The notes under the pieces were generated by a model. The model saw only the letters and a program-made list of their open reading frames with translations. It ran no database searches and was not told the origin of the DNA. A stretch of DNA of 64,000 nt. It comes from Pedobacter ginsengisoli. GTDB lineage: Bacteria > Bacteroidota > Bacteroidia > Sphingobacteriales > Sphingobacteriaceae. The DNA lies in contig NZ_JASSYX010000002.1 in NCBI RefSeq assembly GCF_030244015.1, positions 930,001 to 994,000 on the forward strand. Direction: 5' to 3'. Positions 53,159 through 61,563 of the stretch are shown here, piece by piece. The position numbers and the translations under genes were made by a program. Numbering within the stretch: position 1 is the stretch's first letter; every line of letters starts with the position of its first letter.

Positions 53159-54487
53159 ATGAGAAAAACCTTAGTGCTCTTATCCTTCTTAATCGCATTT
53201 ACCTCTAGCTTACCGGCACAAACCATTAACAAGCCCAGGCTGGATAGTCTGCTGAACCTGCTTGCCGATAATAACCAGGCCATGGGGAGCCTTGCCTTAA
53301 CCGTGAATGACCAGATGATCTATCAAAAGGCAACAGGCTTCATCGCCCTCAACAACGGAGTTAAAACCGATGCTGATGTGAAAACGAAATATCGCATAGG
53401 TTCTATCAGTAAGATGTTTACCAGTGTACTTGTGCTGCAGCTGATTGAGGAAGGAAAGCTTAGCCTTGCTACGCCACTGGCCAAATATTATCCACAGCTG
53501 CCAAACGCAGGCAAGATCACCATAGACATGATGCTGAGGCACCGGAGCGGGCTGCACAATTTCACTAACGACAGTCTGTACACGACCTATAAATATAAAC
53601 CCGCAACACAGCAAACACTGACAGGTATTTTTGCCAGACAACAGGCCGATTTTGAACCGGATGCAAAAGCTGAATACAGCAATACAAACTTCGTCTTGCT
53701 GGGTTTTATTGCAGAAAAAGTAGCCGGGAAACCCTATGCCGACCTGATCAAAACCCGGATTGTGGACAAACTTGGCTTGCCGGATACCTATTATGGCAGA
53801 AAGGCCAATGCCAGGAAGGACGAGGCGATATCTTTTAGCTACGGGGGCGCATGGAAACCCGAACCCGAAACAGATATGAGTGTGCCGGCCGGTGCCGGTG
53901 CCATGGTGTCAACCCCTACGGATCTTACCAAATTTATTAGCGGGCTTTTTAACGGTAAATTGGTAAACGACAGCAGCCTGAATGTGATGAAGACCATGAA
54001 AGATGGTTTCGGTATTGGCATGTTTGGTTACAATTTTAGAGATAAAATGGGCTTTGGGCACGGCGGCAGCATTGATGCCTTCAACTCCATACTGACTTAT
54101 TACCCGAAAGAGAAGGTAGCAATAGCCTACATCACTAATGGTGGTTCGTATGGTCCCAAAGGTGTTGTACTTGGGGCGTTGAGTACTTATTTTAAGGTGC
54201 CTTTTACCCTTCCCTCGTTTACCAGCATCGCATTAAAAAGCGAGGACCTGGATAAATATCTGGGCATTTACAGCAGTACACAAATGCCGCTCAAAATTAC
54301 CATCAGCAAAAATAACAACACGCTAATGGGCCAGGCAACAGGGCAGAGCGCATTCCCGCTGGAAGCCCCTGCCAAAGATCAATTTGTGTTTAATCAGGCC
54401 GGTATTGAGTTATTATTTAATACTTCCAAAGCTGAAATGACGCTGAACCAGGGCGGTGAGACTTTTTTGTTTACCAGGGATAAGTAG
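53159..54487 (+). CDS. Serine beta-lactamase-like hydrolase, second copy
   Basis: About 442 residues from ATG 53159, with signal peptide ending near LPAQ; the frame is open from 53066 but lacks a signal there. Motifs: SISK (GSISKMFTSVL), YSN (EYSNTNFVLLG) and HGGS (GFGHGGSIDAF) in the KTG position. A C-terminal beta-strand domain (about residues 350-440) follows, as in the class C homologues with DUF3471-like tails. It could be a DD-peptidase or esterase. Its stop is followed by a hairpin. Confidence 0.88.
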   Translation: MRKTLVLLSFLIAFTSSLPAQTINKPRLDSLLNLLADNNQAMGSLALTVNDQMIYQKATGFIALNNGVKTDADVKTKYRIGSISKMFTSVLVLQLIEEGKLSLATPLAKYYPQLPNAGKITIDMMLRHRSGLHNFTNDSLYTTYKYKPATQQTLTGIFARQQADFEPDAKAEYSNTNFVLLGFIAEKVAGKPYADLIKTRIVDKLGLPDTYYGRKANARKDEAISFSYGGAWKPEPETDMSVPAGAGAMVSTPTDLTKFISGLFNGKLVNDSSLNVMKTMKDGFGIGMFGYNFRDKMGFGHGGSIDAFNSILTYYPKEKVAIAYITNGGSYGPKGVVLGALSTYFKVPFTLPSFTSIALKSEDLDKYLGIYSSTQMPLKITISKNNNTLMGQATGQSAFPLEAPAKDQFVFNQAGIELLFNTSKAEMTLNQGGETFLFTRDK

Positions 54488-54499
54488 TGTTGATCTTTA

Positions 54500-54537
54500 T
54501 TATCAGTTACAAAAACTATTGTTTTTGTAACTGATAA
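54500..54537 (+). terminator. Hairpin terminator after beta-lactamase-like gene
   Basis: TTATCAGTTACAAAAAC (54500-54516) and GTTTTTGTAACTGATAA (54521-54537) are a perfect 17-bp inverted repeat with a TATT loop. No long T tract follows on the plus strand; it may act in both directions. Confidence 0.55.
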
Positions 54538-54573
54538 AACCGTATCTTGACTCAACCTCATATTAAATGATTT

Positions 54574-55014
54574 ATGAAACGCTTCTCCAAATTTTACCTG
54601 CTCTTTTTGTTTGGTAGTCTTAGCTTGAATCTTGCGGCCCAGGAATTGGGTAAAACCTTCGTTGAAACAGATACCGCGATCATCGATTTGAACGCCCCGT
54701 ATTATGGCAATGTCAAGCCGCCCAAATTTTCAGGAGCAGAGCATGGAATACAGGGATACATAGTGGATAGGTTCCGCTTTGAGCAAAAAGAAATCGATAA
54801 TGGTGTGAAAGGAGAGGTGGTGATCTGGGCCTATATAGAGCGGGACGGGACAATCTCTAAGACTCGCTTTGAAAAAAACACCAATTCAGTTATTGGAGAA
54901 CGCGTTCGTAACATTCTGCTGCATGCCCCCAAACATATTCCGGGAACCAGAGACGGGAAACCGGCTAGATTCAAGACCAAGCTGATCCAGAAATTTGAGG
55001 CGCATCGAGGCTAA
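54574..55014 (+). CDS. Secreted TonB C-terminal-like protein
   Basis: About 146 residues; signal peptide ends near NLAAQ. The region GVKGEVVIWAYIERDGTISKTRF followed by GERVRNILLHAPKHIPGTRDGKPARFK resembles the TonB C-terminal fold, in which a beta-strand pairs with a receptor's TonB box. No proline-rich spacer or membrane anchor is present, so it is not a normal TonB. Probably a periplasmic protein of uncertain role. Confidence 0.7.
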   Translation: MKRFSKFYLLFLFGSLSLNLAAQELGKTFVETDTAIIDLNAPYYGNVKPPKFSGAEHGIQGYIVDRFRFEQKEIDNGVKGEVVIWAYIERDGTISKTRFEKNTNSVIGERVRNILLHAPKHIPGTRDGKPARFKTKLIQKFEAHRG

Positions 55015-55098
55015 TCCCGGAGAGAAAATAGAAAACTATTGAGCTTTATTTATAACATATGCTTTTTTGCTATATTTAATATGGTCAATCAATCTTAT

Positions 55099-55728
55099 AT
55101 GAAGCCCTTTCCACTGATATTTCTGTTGTTTACCAACGTCGCTATTTATGCTCAAACCAATTCAAGCAAGTTTGACATAAAGGAATTTACGCCTTTTGAA
55201 TCAAATACGCTGAGGTTCGATAAGATAATACCAGATGGCGAATATCTCTATTGGAGGTGTCTGTATACCGATGCAATCTTGAAAAAAGAAAAAGAGCAGG
55301 TTGTAGCCGAATATGGTGACCGGAAATATGCCAGGCTTGTTAAAAAGAAGTATAGCGGCAGGGGTTTTCTGGTCGGCTGCGGGCCTGCATTCTGCTACTA
55401 TTATATAGTTGCCGTTCGGAAGGACAAAACAATTGAAATGATTGACCGGGACGAATTATTAAAATCATTTGTAGGTAAGGTCGATGGTATCGAAGAGGTC
55501 AAAATATTGGCAAAGGCAAACCGACTCTATGTCAATCTGAAACGTCTTAATACCGGTTCGTACCGTAAAATAGGTGACGACTACTTACTGTATCTGTTTG
55601 ATGATATGCAAAGCTGCTTACCTGGTGATGGGCAGGATGAACAATCCGTAAAAGCCTTCCTGACCTCAAAAGGTGATTTTACATTAGTAGGCAGGACATT
55701 TTATAATAAAAAACCGGGAATACATTAA
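55099..55728 (+). CDS. Secreted protein of unknown function
   Basis: About 209 residues from ATG 55099, with a signal peptide (MKPFPLIFLLFTNVAIYAQ); upstream in-frame starts at 55039 and 55081 exist but shift the signal. The mature part has alternating charged and aromatic residues (YLYWRCLYTDAILKKEKEQ, GFLVGCGPAFCYYYIVAVRK). No named domain recognised. It lies 84 bases downstream of the TonB-like gene. Confidence 0.65.
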   Translation: MKPFPLIFLLFTNVAIYAQTNSSKFDIKEFTPFESNTLRFDKIIPDGEYLYWRCLYTDAILKKEKEQVVAEYGDRKYARLVKKKYSGRGFLVGCGPAFCYYYIVAVRKDKTIEMIDRDELLKSFVGKVDGIEEVKILAKANRLYVNLKRLNTGSYRKIGDDYLLYLFDDMQSCLPGDGQDEQSVKAFLTSKGDFTLVGRTFYNKKPGIH

Positions 55729-55856
55729 GTCGCTCCTGATCCCGATGCTGCGATAAAATTCCTGCAGCAACCATTATATTTATAACCGACACAGGAGAAA
55801 AAGCGAGTTGTTTAAGCGTAGTATTATCCTCTTCTTATGCCGACTATCAGAATGGC

Positions 55857-57335
55857 TTATTTTTTCTCCATTTTAACCAGCCCGTACCTCGTAGCCAGAT
55901 AGATATTTCCCTTAGCATCTTTGCTAATATCAGTTACAAAGGAAGAAGGAACTTCTGAATTCTTATTGTTGTAAAACTCCCAACCATCCTTTAAATCGTA
56001 TCTGACCAGTCCGGCCCGTTCCGTGCCAATCCACAATACATCCTCCTTCTCATCATATAACATTGGCCCAACGTTATTTACAGGTATACCGGAATTGTCA
56101 ATTGTAAGCTGTTTCCAGGAACCATCCGGTTTAAACACAGCAATACCTTCATTTCTGATCAAACTTTTGCGGTCTGCAGGAGCATATTCGTAAAGTCCGA
56201 AATACAAATTACCTTGACTGTCTTCTTCCAGACTTGTAATACACTTACCCTTCAGTACAGTACTGCCAGCGTTAAAATCCGTTGCAGTCCCGTCTGCATC
56301 AATCATCACAGAACCGCTAAAAGTGCCAATCCAGATACGACCCTTCTTATCTTTTTTAGCATAATATACCCGGTCGGAAGGCAGCGCTTTTAAATTAGCT
56401 TTGTTAATAACAGACCAGGACCCGTTATTGTTAATAATCAGCCCCTGATCTGAAGTGAAAAAAACTTCGCCCGACGCCACATTATTAATAATGCTATAAC
56501 CCCTTTTGATGCCAGTTTTAAGAGAATCATAAAGTACCCAGTCCTTATCATTATAACTATATACACCAGACTCAGTATAAAACCATTTGACATTAGAATT
56601 GTCTGTTGCCATCCCCCTCACATAATAATACTTGGCAGGCGGTAAAACACCTCTGTCAACCTTGCTCAACTTATCATTTTCCAGACGGTACAAATCTTTG
56701 TTTGTCTCATAGAAAATAACACCTGTTCTATCCACTGTTAAATGATCACTCAGATTATCCTTCATGATTGAATTTTTGGAATTCCAAACGGTCATTTTAT
56801 AAGAGCCAAGGTGCGCATTGTCATATTTATGATGCTTATTTTCGATATCCGGATCCACAGGCCGGTCAAACAAGGCAGTTGCGAACTCTTCCGTTACCCG
56901 CTGTATTCGGCCGGAAAGCTTACCGTTTAAAACATCTATCGCTACATTGACAGAAACCCTGCCTTCAATTTTCCCATTTGTGGATGCAGGCGACCAGCCG
57001 GTAAAATCATTTAAAGCCATTACGACCTTTTCCGACAACATTCGGCCATTTACATCTGTATAGCTCAGCACGCACCCTTTACCTGTTGAATCTACCAAAA
57101 CCTGGAACAAAATAGACCCTCTTAGATTGTTCACATTATTGTGAGAATTCAAATAATGGATCATTTTTGAAAACTTAAGACTATCGGCTTGCACCTTAAT
57201 GTCTCCGCAATCCAAACAGAATGCAGAAGTCTGGCAATTGTTCAGCTTCTTAGGAAAAATGTGTTGAGCATTGGCACCCGCGGCAATGCAAAACAGCAAA
57301 ATTGTGGATAAAAATTTCTGTAATTTAACGGACAT
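55857..57335 (-). CDS. Secreted propeller protein with TonB-C-like N-terminus
   Basis: About 492 residues from ATG 57335; signal peptide ends near GANAQ. Residues about 55-140 resemble a TonB C-terminal fold (LRGSILFQVLVDSTGKGCVL and LNDFTGWSPA). The rest has two-component-regulator propeller-like repeats, such as KGRIWIGTFSGSVMI, DVLWIGTERAGLVRYD and GNIYLATRYGLVKME. There is no membrane segment or kinase domain, so it is not a hybrid sensor. Location is periplasm or cell surface; function unknown. Confidence 0.75.
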   Translation of the reverse strand: MSVKLQKFLSTILLFCIAAGANAQHIFPKKLNNCQTSAFCLDCGDIKVQADSLKFSKMIHYLNSHNNVNNLRGSILFQVLVDSTGKGCVLSYTDVNGRMLSEKVVMALNDFTGWSPASTNGKIEGRVSVNVAIDVLNGKLSGRIQRVTEEFATALFDRPVDPDIENKHHKYDNAHLGSYKMTVWNSKNSIMKDNLSDHLTVDRTGVIFYETNKDLYRLENDKLSKVDRGVLPPAKYYYVRGMATDNSNVKWFYTESGVYSYNDKDWVLYDSLKTGIKRGYSIINNVASGEVFFTSDQGLIINNNGSWSVINKANLKALPSDRVYYAKKDKKGRIWIGTFSGSVMIDADGTATDFNAGSTVLKGKCITSLEEDSQGNLYFGLYEYAPADRKSLIRNEGIAVFKPDGSWKQLTIDNSGIPVNNVGPMLYDEKEDVLWIGTERAGLVRYDLKDGWEFYNNKNSEVPSSFVTDISKDAKGNIYLATRYGLVKMEKK

Positions 57336-57453
57336 GAGCAACGTAAAAGTTAGAGGAGTAAGATACAGAGATATTTTAAAAACAAAATAAATTTACTTCA
57401 ATTGAAGCAATGATCCCCACCAGCACGATTTAGCTGAATCATATTCTTCCCAT

Positions 57454-57744
57454 TTACACCTCGATAGAAATCTTTACCCTGCCTCCAAGGCCTTTTTCTA
57501 CAATATCGAACAGTGTTTTAAGCGTTAAATTGCTGCCATCATTTTCCACTCGAGAGATATAAGTCCTATTTTTATCAATCAGATCAGCCAGTTGGCCCTG
57601 CGTCAGCTGTTTATCTTCACGGGCCTTTCTTAGCAACAAACCTATCTTAAATCCCTCCAGTTCACGTTCCAGTTCATCCCTTCTAGGTGTACCCTTTTCA
57701 CCATAAACCTTATCTTTTATTTCCTTCCAGTTAGTTGTACCCAT
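57454..57744 (-). CDS. XRE-family antitoxin (HigA-like)
   Basis: About 96 residues. A helix-turn-helix domain covers about residues 30-88: IGLLLRKAREDKQLTQGQLADLIDKNRTYISRVENDGSN-type spacing with the recognition helix near NRTYISRVE. It is encoded directly after the RelE/HigB-like toxin with one base shared, in toxin-first order typical of HigBA. It should neutralise the toxin and repress the unit through the palindrome upstream of the toxin gene. Confidence 0.9.
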   Translation of the reverse strand: MGTTNWKEIKDKVYGEKGTPRRDELERELEGFKIGLLLRKAREDKQLTQGQLADLIDKNRTYISRVENDGSNLTLKTLFDIVEKGLGGRVKISIEV

Positions 57745-58085
57745 TATTTATTCTCCTTATGATATTCGTTCATCAATCTAATAGCCTTAAGCAACTCATC
57801 CTTTGGCGTTTTTTGAGATTTCTTCGCAAACCCGTTTAGCAAGATGACCAGCTTGCCCTTGTCAAAAAAGCAAAATACCCTCCAAATATCAGAAGCAAGT
57901 TTAATCCGTACTTCATATAGTCCCTGGGTATCTTCAACATATTTTAAATAATTTAGAGGAACACGTTCCAGTATTTCAATGGCTTCAATTATTTTAAAGA
58001 TCTTATCCTGAACTTTTTTGGGCTGTTCACGCAAAAAATCTTCAAAATAGTTCTTGTAGGCAACGACCTCTCTAACCTTATTCAT
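57744..58085 (-). CDS. RelE/HigB-type toxin (Gp49-like)
   Basis: About 113 residues. The family signature of phage-derived Gp49/HigB toxins is present: YLKYVEDTQGLYEVRIKLASDIWRVFCFF followed by LLNGFAKKSQKTPKDELLKAIRL. These toxins cleave mRNA at the ribosome. Start ATG 58085 follows a short palindromic leader. The antitoxin gene overlaps its stop by one base. Confidence 0.9.
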   Translation of the reverse strand: MNKVREVVAYKNYFEDFLREQPKKVQDKIFKIIEAIEILERVPLNYLKYVEDTQGLYEVRIKLASDIWRVFCFFDKGKLVILLNGFAKKSQKTPKDELLKAIRLMNEYHKENK

Positions 58086-58092
58086 AACGAAG

Positions 58093-58108
58093 GTAACTTA
58101 TAAGTAAC
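58093..58108. promoter_or_regulatory. Palindromic operator candidate for toxin-antitoxin unit
   Basis: GTAACTTATAAGTAAC includes the perfect 10-bp palindrome ACTTATAAGT (58096-58105) and lies seven bases upstream of the toxin start codon. It is a plausible binding site for the XRE antitoxin. Confidence 0.45.
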
Positions 58109-58361
58109 ATCCAAGCAAGTATTTTCATTAATTTCATTCCCAATAACACCTGGTAATGAGCTAAGCGAAAGTATATATGTTTTAACAGAAAAACATACCT
58201 TTCAAAATAAATTTATTATTGTCAATTTATTGATAATCAATTAAATATATTGAATTTTTGTACGAAATAGGGGAGATAAGAATATCTGGTAACTTCATTG
58301 ATAACTGCATGTTGATATTGTTAGCTAGTACAATAAAAGTTATATTCGTAAAAAGCCTGAT

Positions 58362-59183
58362 ATGAAACCCTCTCTAATGCATCTCGTCTTGTTTCTGACT
58401 ATCACATCTGCTTATAAGACAATCGGGCAGGTAAACAAAGAGCGCCGGACAACGAGCTACAAATATTCGAAAATTAAACAGTTCTACACACCGATAGAGA
58501 ACGGCACTCCAAATGCATCCAAGCGGAAACCTTACTCAGAGAGCCAATTTGACAACAACGGAAACCTTATAAATTATATATTCATGTCTTATGATAGTGC
58601 ATTTGGGAAACGCGTCGAGACTTACAAGTATGAAAACAATAGAAAGGTTGAGCAAATGGCCGACGGTATCCGTTCGTTATGCACTTACAACAACAGCGGT
58701 GATACACTTGAAGTCAAAGAATACGGGCGCAAAGAATACGGCGAGGAAAATACGCTGATCAGACGCTCCTTATATGCTTACGGAAGCAACGGTAAGAAGT
58801 CTGTTGTCACTATTTACGCTGGCCTTACAGACACAGTCACTGTCAAAACCACTTATACCTACAATGATCGTAATCTGCCCATGCAGCAGCAATACAGTAG
58901 TTTTCTCCCAGCAGAACGCGTTGAAGGCACTGTAATCAACACTTATGACTCATCGGACAAGATCATCAAAAGGGAACTTGACGCATCCCAAATGAAATTT
59001 AATGAGCAAACCAACTACGTATACGACGATAAGGGTCGGGTAGTGGAGTGTACCAGTAAGTATAATGTTGATCCTAATCCCACTAAACATATCTACAGTT
59101 ATAATGCGGAGGGGTTGGTGGTTAAAGACCATTACTTTTGGTCGGGCAATGAAGCAATAATCGACTATGTGTATACGAGGTAA
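58362..59183 (+). CDS. Secreted YD/RHS-repeat-like protein
   Basis: About 273 residues with a signal peptide (residues 1-22). Repeated blocks such as YDSAFGKRVETYKYENNRK, TTYTYNDRNLPMQQQYSS, NYVYDDKGRVVE and IYSYNAEGLVVKDHYF are YD-type repeats common in Bacteroidota surface proteins. No toxin domain follows and length is small, so this is a simple repeat protein of unknown role. It converges with a small minus-strand frame at 59204. Confidence 0.75.
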   Translation: MKPSLMHLVLFLTITSAYKTIGQVNKERRTTSYKYSKIKQFYTPIENGTPNASKRKPYSESQFDNNGNLINYIFMSYDSAFGKRVETYKYENNRKVEQMADGIRSLCTYNNSGDTLEVKEYGRKEYGEENTLIRRSLYAYGSNGKKSVVTIYAGLTDTVTVKTTYTYNDRNLPMQQQYSSFLPAERVEGTVINTYDSSDKIIKRELDASQMKFNEQTNYVYDDKGRVVECTSKYNVDPNPTKHIYSYNAEGLVVKDHYFWSGNEAIIDYVYTR

Positions 59184-59203
59184 ATCATTGTTTCTTAGTG
59201 TCT

Positions 59204-59440
59204 TCACTTATTCCGATTCAGCCATGTCTGGATACATCCTATAATACTTAAAGTCGTCAAAACTATCGTAAAACTCAGTAACGGCCAGTAGCCAATCTCT
59301 TTTGCACCTCTAATATTAGTATTCATAAGCACAATCTCAGGCTTGATGTGGGTTATGATCCGCTGCGGGAGCCGCCCAAATATCTCGTTCCAGTTGTTCG
59401 ATAAGTTAAACTTGTATCCATCATTTATTTGTAGGCTAAT
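59204..59440 (-). pseudogene. Start-less membrane protein fragment or 40-residue microprotein
   Basis: The frame from 59440 down to a TGA at 59204-59206 is open for 78 codons with protein-like composition (YKFNLSNNWNEIFGRLPQRI and EIGYWPLLSFTIVLTTLSII, a hydrophobic segment) but its upper half has no ATG, GTG or TTG start. The only ATG is internal at 59326, giving a 40-residue peptide with one membrane helix (59204-59326). It could be the 3' remnant of a lost gene or a real microprotein. Confidence 0.35.
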
Positions 59441-59483
59441 TACTTAAAATAACTATCTTACAGTATTGACAACAATACAATTC

Positions 59484-59951
59484 ATGAAAATTTTCGCTAC
59501 TGTTTTCTTAACTATTACCTCACTTATCTTTTTAGCGGGCTGTTCCAGCAATAAAAACATAGCTGGTAAATATAGAACTACACGAGCGGAACTTGGTTTT
59601 TTCGGAACATCTTTGGAACTTAAAAAGGATTCTACATTTCGCTTTTATTTTGGCGGAGATTTGATCAGCTATACAGACAGTGGCAGATACACACTTTCGG
59701 GAAGTGACATTATACTTAAATTTTATCCATACCACTTAGACACCGGGCTGGAAGCAAAGCTGAATGCACGGGATACTGTGTATCGCCCGAAAAAACTCTA
59801 TTATCGAAACAGAAAGATACGACATTATAATATAGACGGGCATGTTATAAGAAGAGCCAGATACTACCAGGAAAGGAACCTGATCCTTTTTAAATGGAAC
59901 AGATGGGTGAAGCGAAAAAGCTACCTGAAAAAAGTCAAAGAAAACTATTAA
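59484..59951 (+). CDS. Small lipoprotein of unknown function
   Basis: About 155 residues from ATG 59484; a TTG six codons upstream is unlikely. The lipobox is FLAGC (Cys near residue 20). The body looks like a lipocalin-type or META-like beta sandwich: NIAGKYRTTRAELGFFGTSL, SLELKKDSTFRFYFGGDLIS, DSGRYTLSGSDIILKFYP. The C-terminus is very basic (KRKSYLKKVKENY). No named family. Confidence 0.65.
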   Translation: MKIFATVFLTITSLIFLAGCSSNKNIAGKYRTTRAELGFFGTSLELKKDSTFRFYFGGDLISYTDSGRYTLSGSDIILKFYPYHLDTGLEAKLNARDTVYRPKKLYYRNRKIRHYNIDGHVIRRARYYQERNLILFKWNRWVKRKSYLKKVKENY

Positions 59952-60013
59952 AAGATTCTAGATGAGGTAATAAATACTGAGAATACAAAAGAAGATATAG
60001 CTAAAAAGTTAAA

Positions 60014-60475
60014 ATGAAGTTGACGATTTTAATATTATTGATTGGCTGCCTGTTTGGATGTAAATTTGGTTCAGAAAAATTACATGTTATTGAAAGGACT
60101 ATAGGGGTGTCTACCCAATATTTTGCTCCTGCAGACTATGACAGTACCTTTGTATTTGACAACAAAAAATATCTTATCAGGTCAAGGGAATTTTTCAATG
60201 AAGATGGCAGGGTTACTCATGTTTTGGAATGGGGAGGAGTGGGCTATACAGATTGGACAAGCCAAATGATCGATGAAACAGATGACTTTTTTAGTAATGA
60301 TGGTTATAGCAAAACTATTGCCGCCTATAGACTTAATAATCGCCAAATCCTGGTTAATTCTGATACAGGTGAGATCAAAGGAGTTGATGGTGTCCGGAGA
60401 CTGATATATTATACCTTAAAACCTGGAGAAAAGCATAACCGGATAATGCATCTTTATAGACTGTCCTATAAATAA
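60014..60475 (+). CDS. Small lipoprotein of unknown function
   Basis: About 153 residues. Lipobox LFGC near residue 16. The mature part begins KFGSEKLHVIERTIGVST. Aromatic and charged alternation suggests beta strands. I recognise no family. It follows the preceding lipoprotein by 62 bases on the same strand and may share its transcript. Confidence 0.6.
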   Translation: MKLTILILLIGCLFGCKFGSEKLHVIERTIGVSTQYFAPADYDSTFVFDNKKYLIRSREFFNEDGRVTHVLEWGGVGYTDWTSQMIDETDDFFSNDGYSKTIAAYRLNNRQILVNSDTGEIKGVDGVRRLIYYTLKPGEKHNRIMHLYRLSYK

Positions 60476-60706
60476 TTTGCAGATGACGAGCTGCATTTAT
60501 ATAAATTTTAACAGTGCAAATGGGAAGTTGGTAGGGGATAGTGTGTAGTGTGGGAATTTACCCGGCTAATCCAGTAATGAAAAATGCACTATGCAGTGCT
60601 GATCAACGTATAAAATCTTTTTACAAAGTTTACATTTTAATTTACAATCCAAATCACCTGATCAGAAGCATATGAAAGTACCTTCGATTGATCAATTTTA
60701 AGAAAT

Positions 60707-61264
60707 ATGAAAAATAGAAAGAATGTCATCTATGCGCTAACTATAGCGCTGGTCGCGGTGAGCGGACTCGTGTTTGCTAATCGTGAAATGAAAAATGAAA
60801 CTGAGCGGTCACCAAAGCCCATGTCGGTTGAAGACAAGAAAGCCGCCCTTGAGGCCCGGAAAAAATGGGAGGGTACTCCTGACGGTTTAAAGTACAAAGC
60901 ATGGGAGGCTTCTCCAGAGGGCAAAAAGGTACGCGCCAGTCATGATAAAATAAAGGGAAACCTAAAGTCTTTCAGCAATATGGAGGCCGTGGTGACCTCT
61001 GTTACTTTTAAGCGTGCGGGTGCGAAATCATCGGGACCAAAATGGCTCATCGTCCAGATTAATGGCGAAGAGTACATGATGCAATTTACCGGTAAAGATT
61101 TTCAGCAATTGAACGGCCTAAAAGTGAATGATAAGATCATTGTAAAAAGCCGCAGTGCGGGGTTTTCGCCTAATCATCCCTATTTGATTCTATCGGGCGA
61201 CTATATTGAGCAAAACGGCAAGGAACTTTTTAAACGTGACTTGAGCAAAAATGACGGTTGCTGA
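60707..61264 (+). CDS. Secreted or anchored protein with OB-like domain
   Basis: About 185 residues. A signal anchor covers residues 8-24. A charged helical linker (MSVEDKKAALEARKKWEGTP) precedes a beta-rich domain near 85-175 (MEAVVTSVTFKRAGAKSSGP, WLIVQINGEEYMMQFTGKDF, LKVNDKIIVKSRSAGFSPNHP), which resembles an OB or barwin-like barrel. No family was named. A terminator-like hairpin follows at 61323. Confidence 0.6.
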   Translation: MKNRKNVIYALTIALVAVSGLVFANREMKNETERSPKPMSVEDKKAALEARKKWEGTPDGLKYKAWEASPEGKKVRASHDKIKGNLKSFSNMEAVVTSVTFKRAGAKSSGPKWLIVQINGEEYMMQFTGKDFQQLNGLKVNDKIIVKSRSAGFSPNHPYLILSGDYIEQNGKELFKRDLSKNDGC

Positions 61265-61322
61265 TGGTTCAGTGAGGTAGCTAGCGAAGTTGATCCCAAC
61301 TTAAGAACCTTCGTGCCAGGCT

Positions 61323-61361
61323 AACAGGTCAACAGATCATTTTCAATTCTGTTGACCTGTT
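61323..61361 (+). terminator. Hairpin downstream of the OB-like protein gene
   Basis: AACAGGTCAACAG (61323-61335) and CTGTTGACCTGTT (61349-61361) form a perfect 13-bp stem with a 13-base loop. It lies 59 bases after the stop codon and ends without a T tract. The rest of the gap 61265-61563 shows no gene, beyond a 27-codon frame at 61398 that I reject. Confidence 0.5.
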
Positions 61362-61563
61362 CGATACGAAATACAGGGATTGCAGCAGAAGTAGGAATGA
61401 AGAAGCAATACCCATATATCTTTGTGGTTAAAAATAACAAACTATCATTCAATATTTTAGATATTTCCTTAATATTTTGATGAGTGGAAACTTACGTTAA
61501 ACAATGTTAAATTCCGCTTGTGGATTGTTGAACAACTTATATTTGAAAGTAGCCCTCAAATGT

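Noticed and set aside
61398..61481. 27-codon frame before the last receptor gene
   Set aside because: Too short and without recognisable features.
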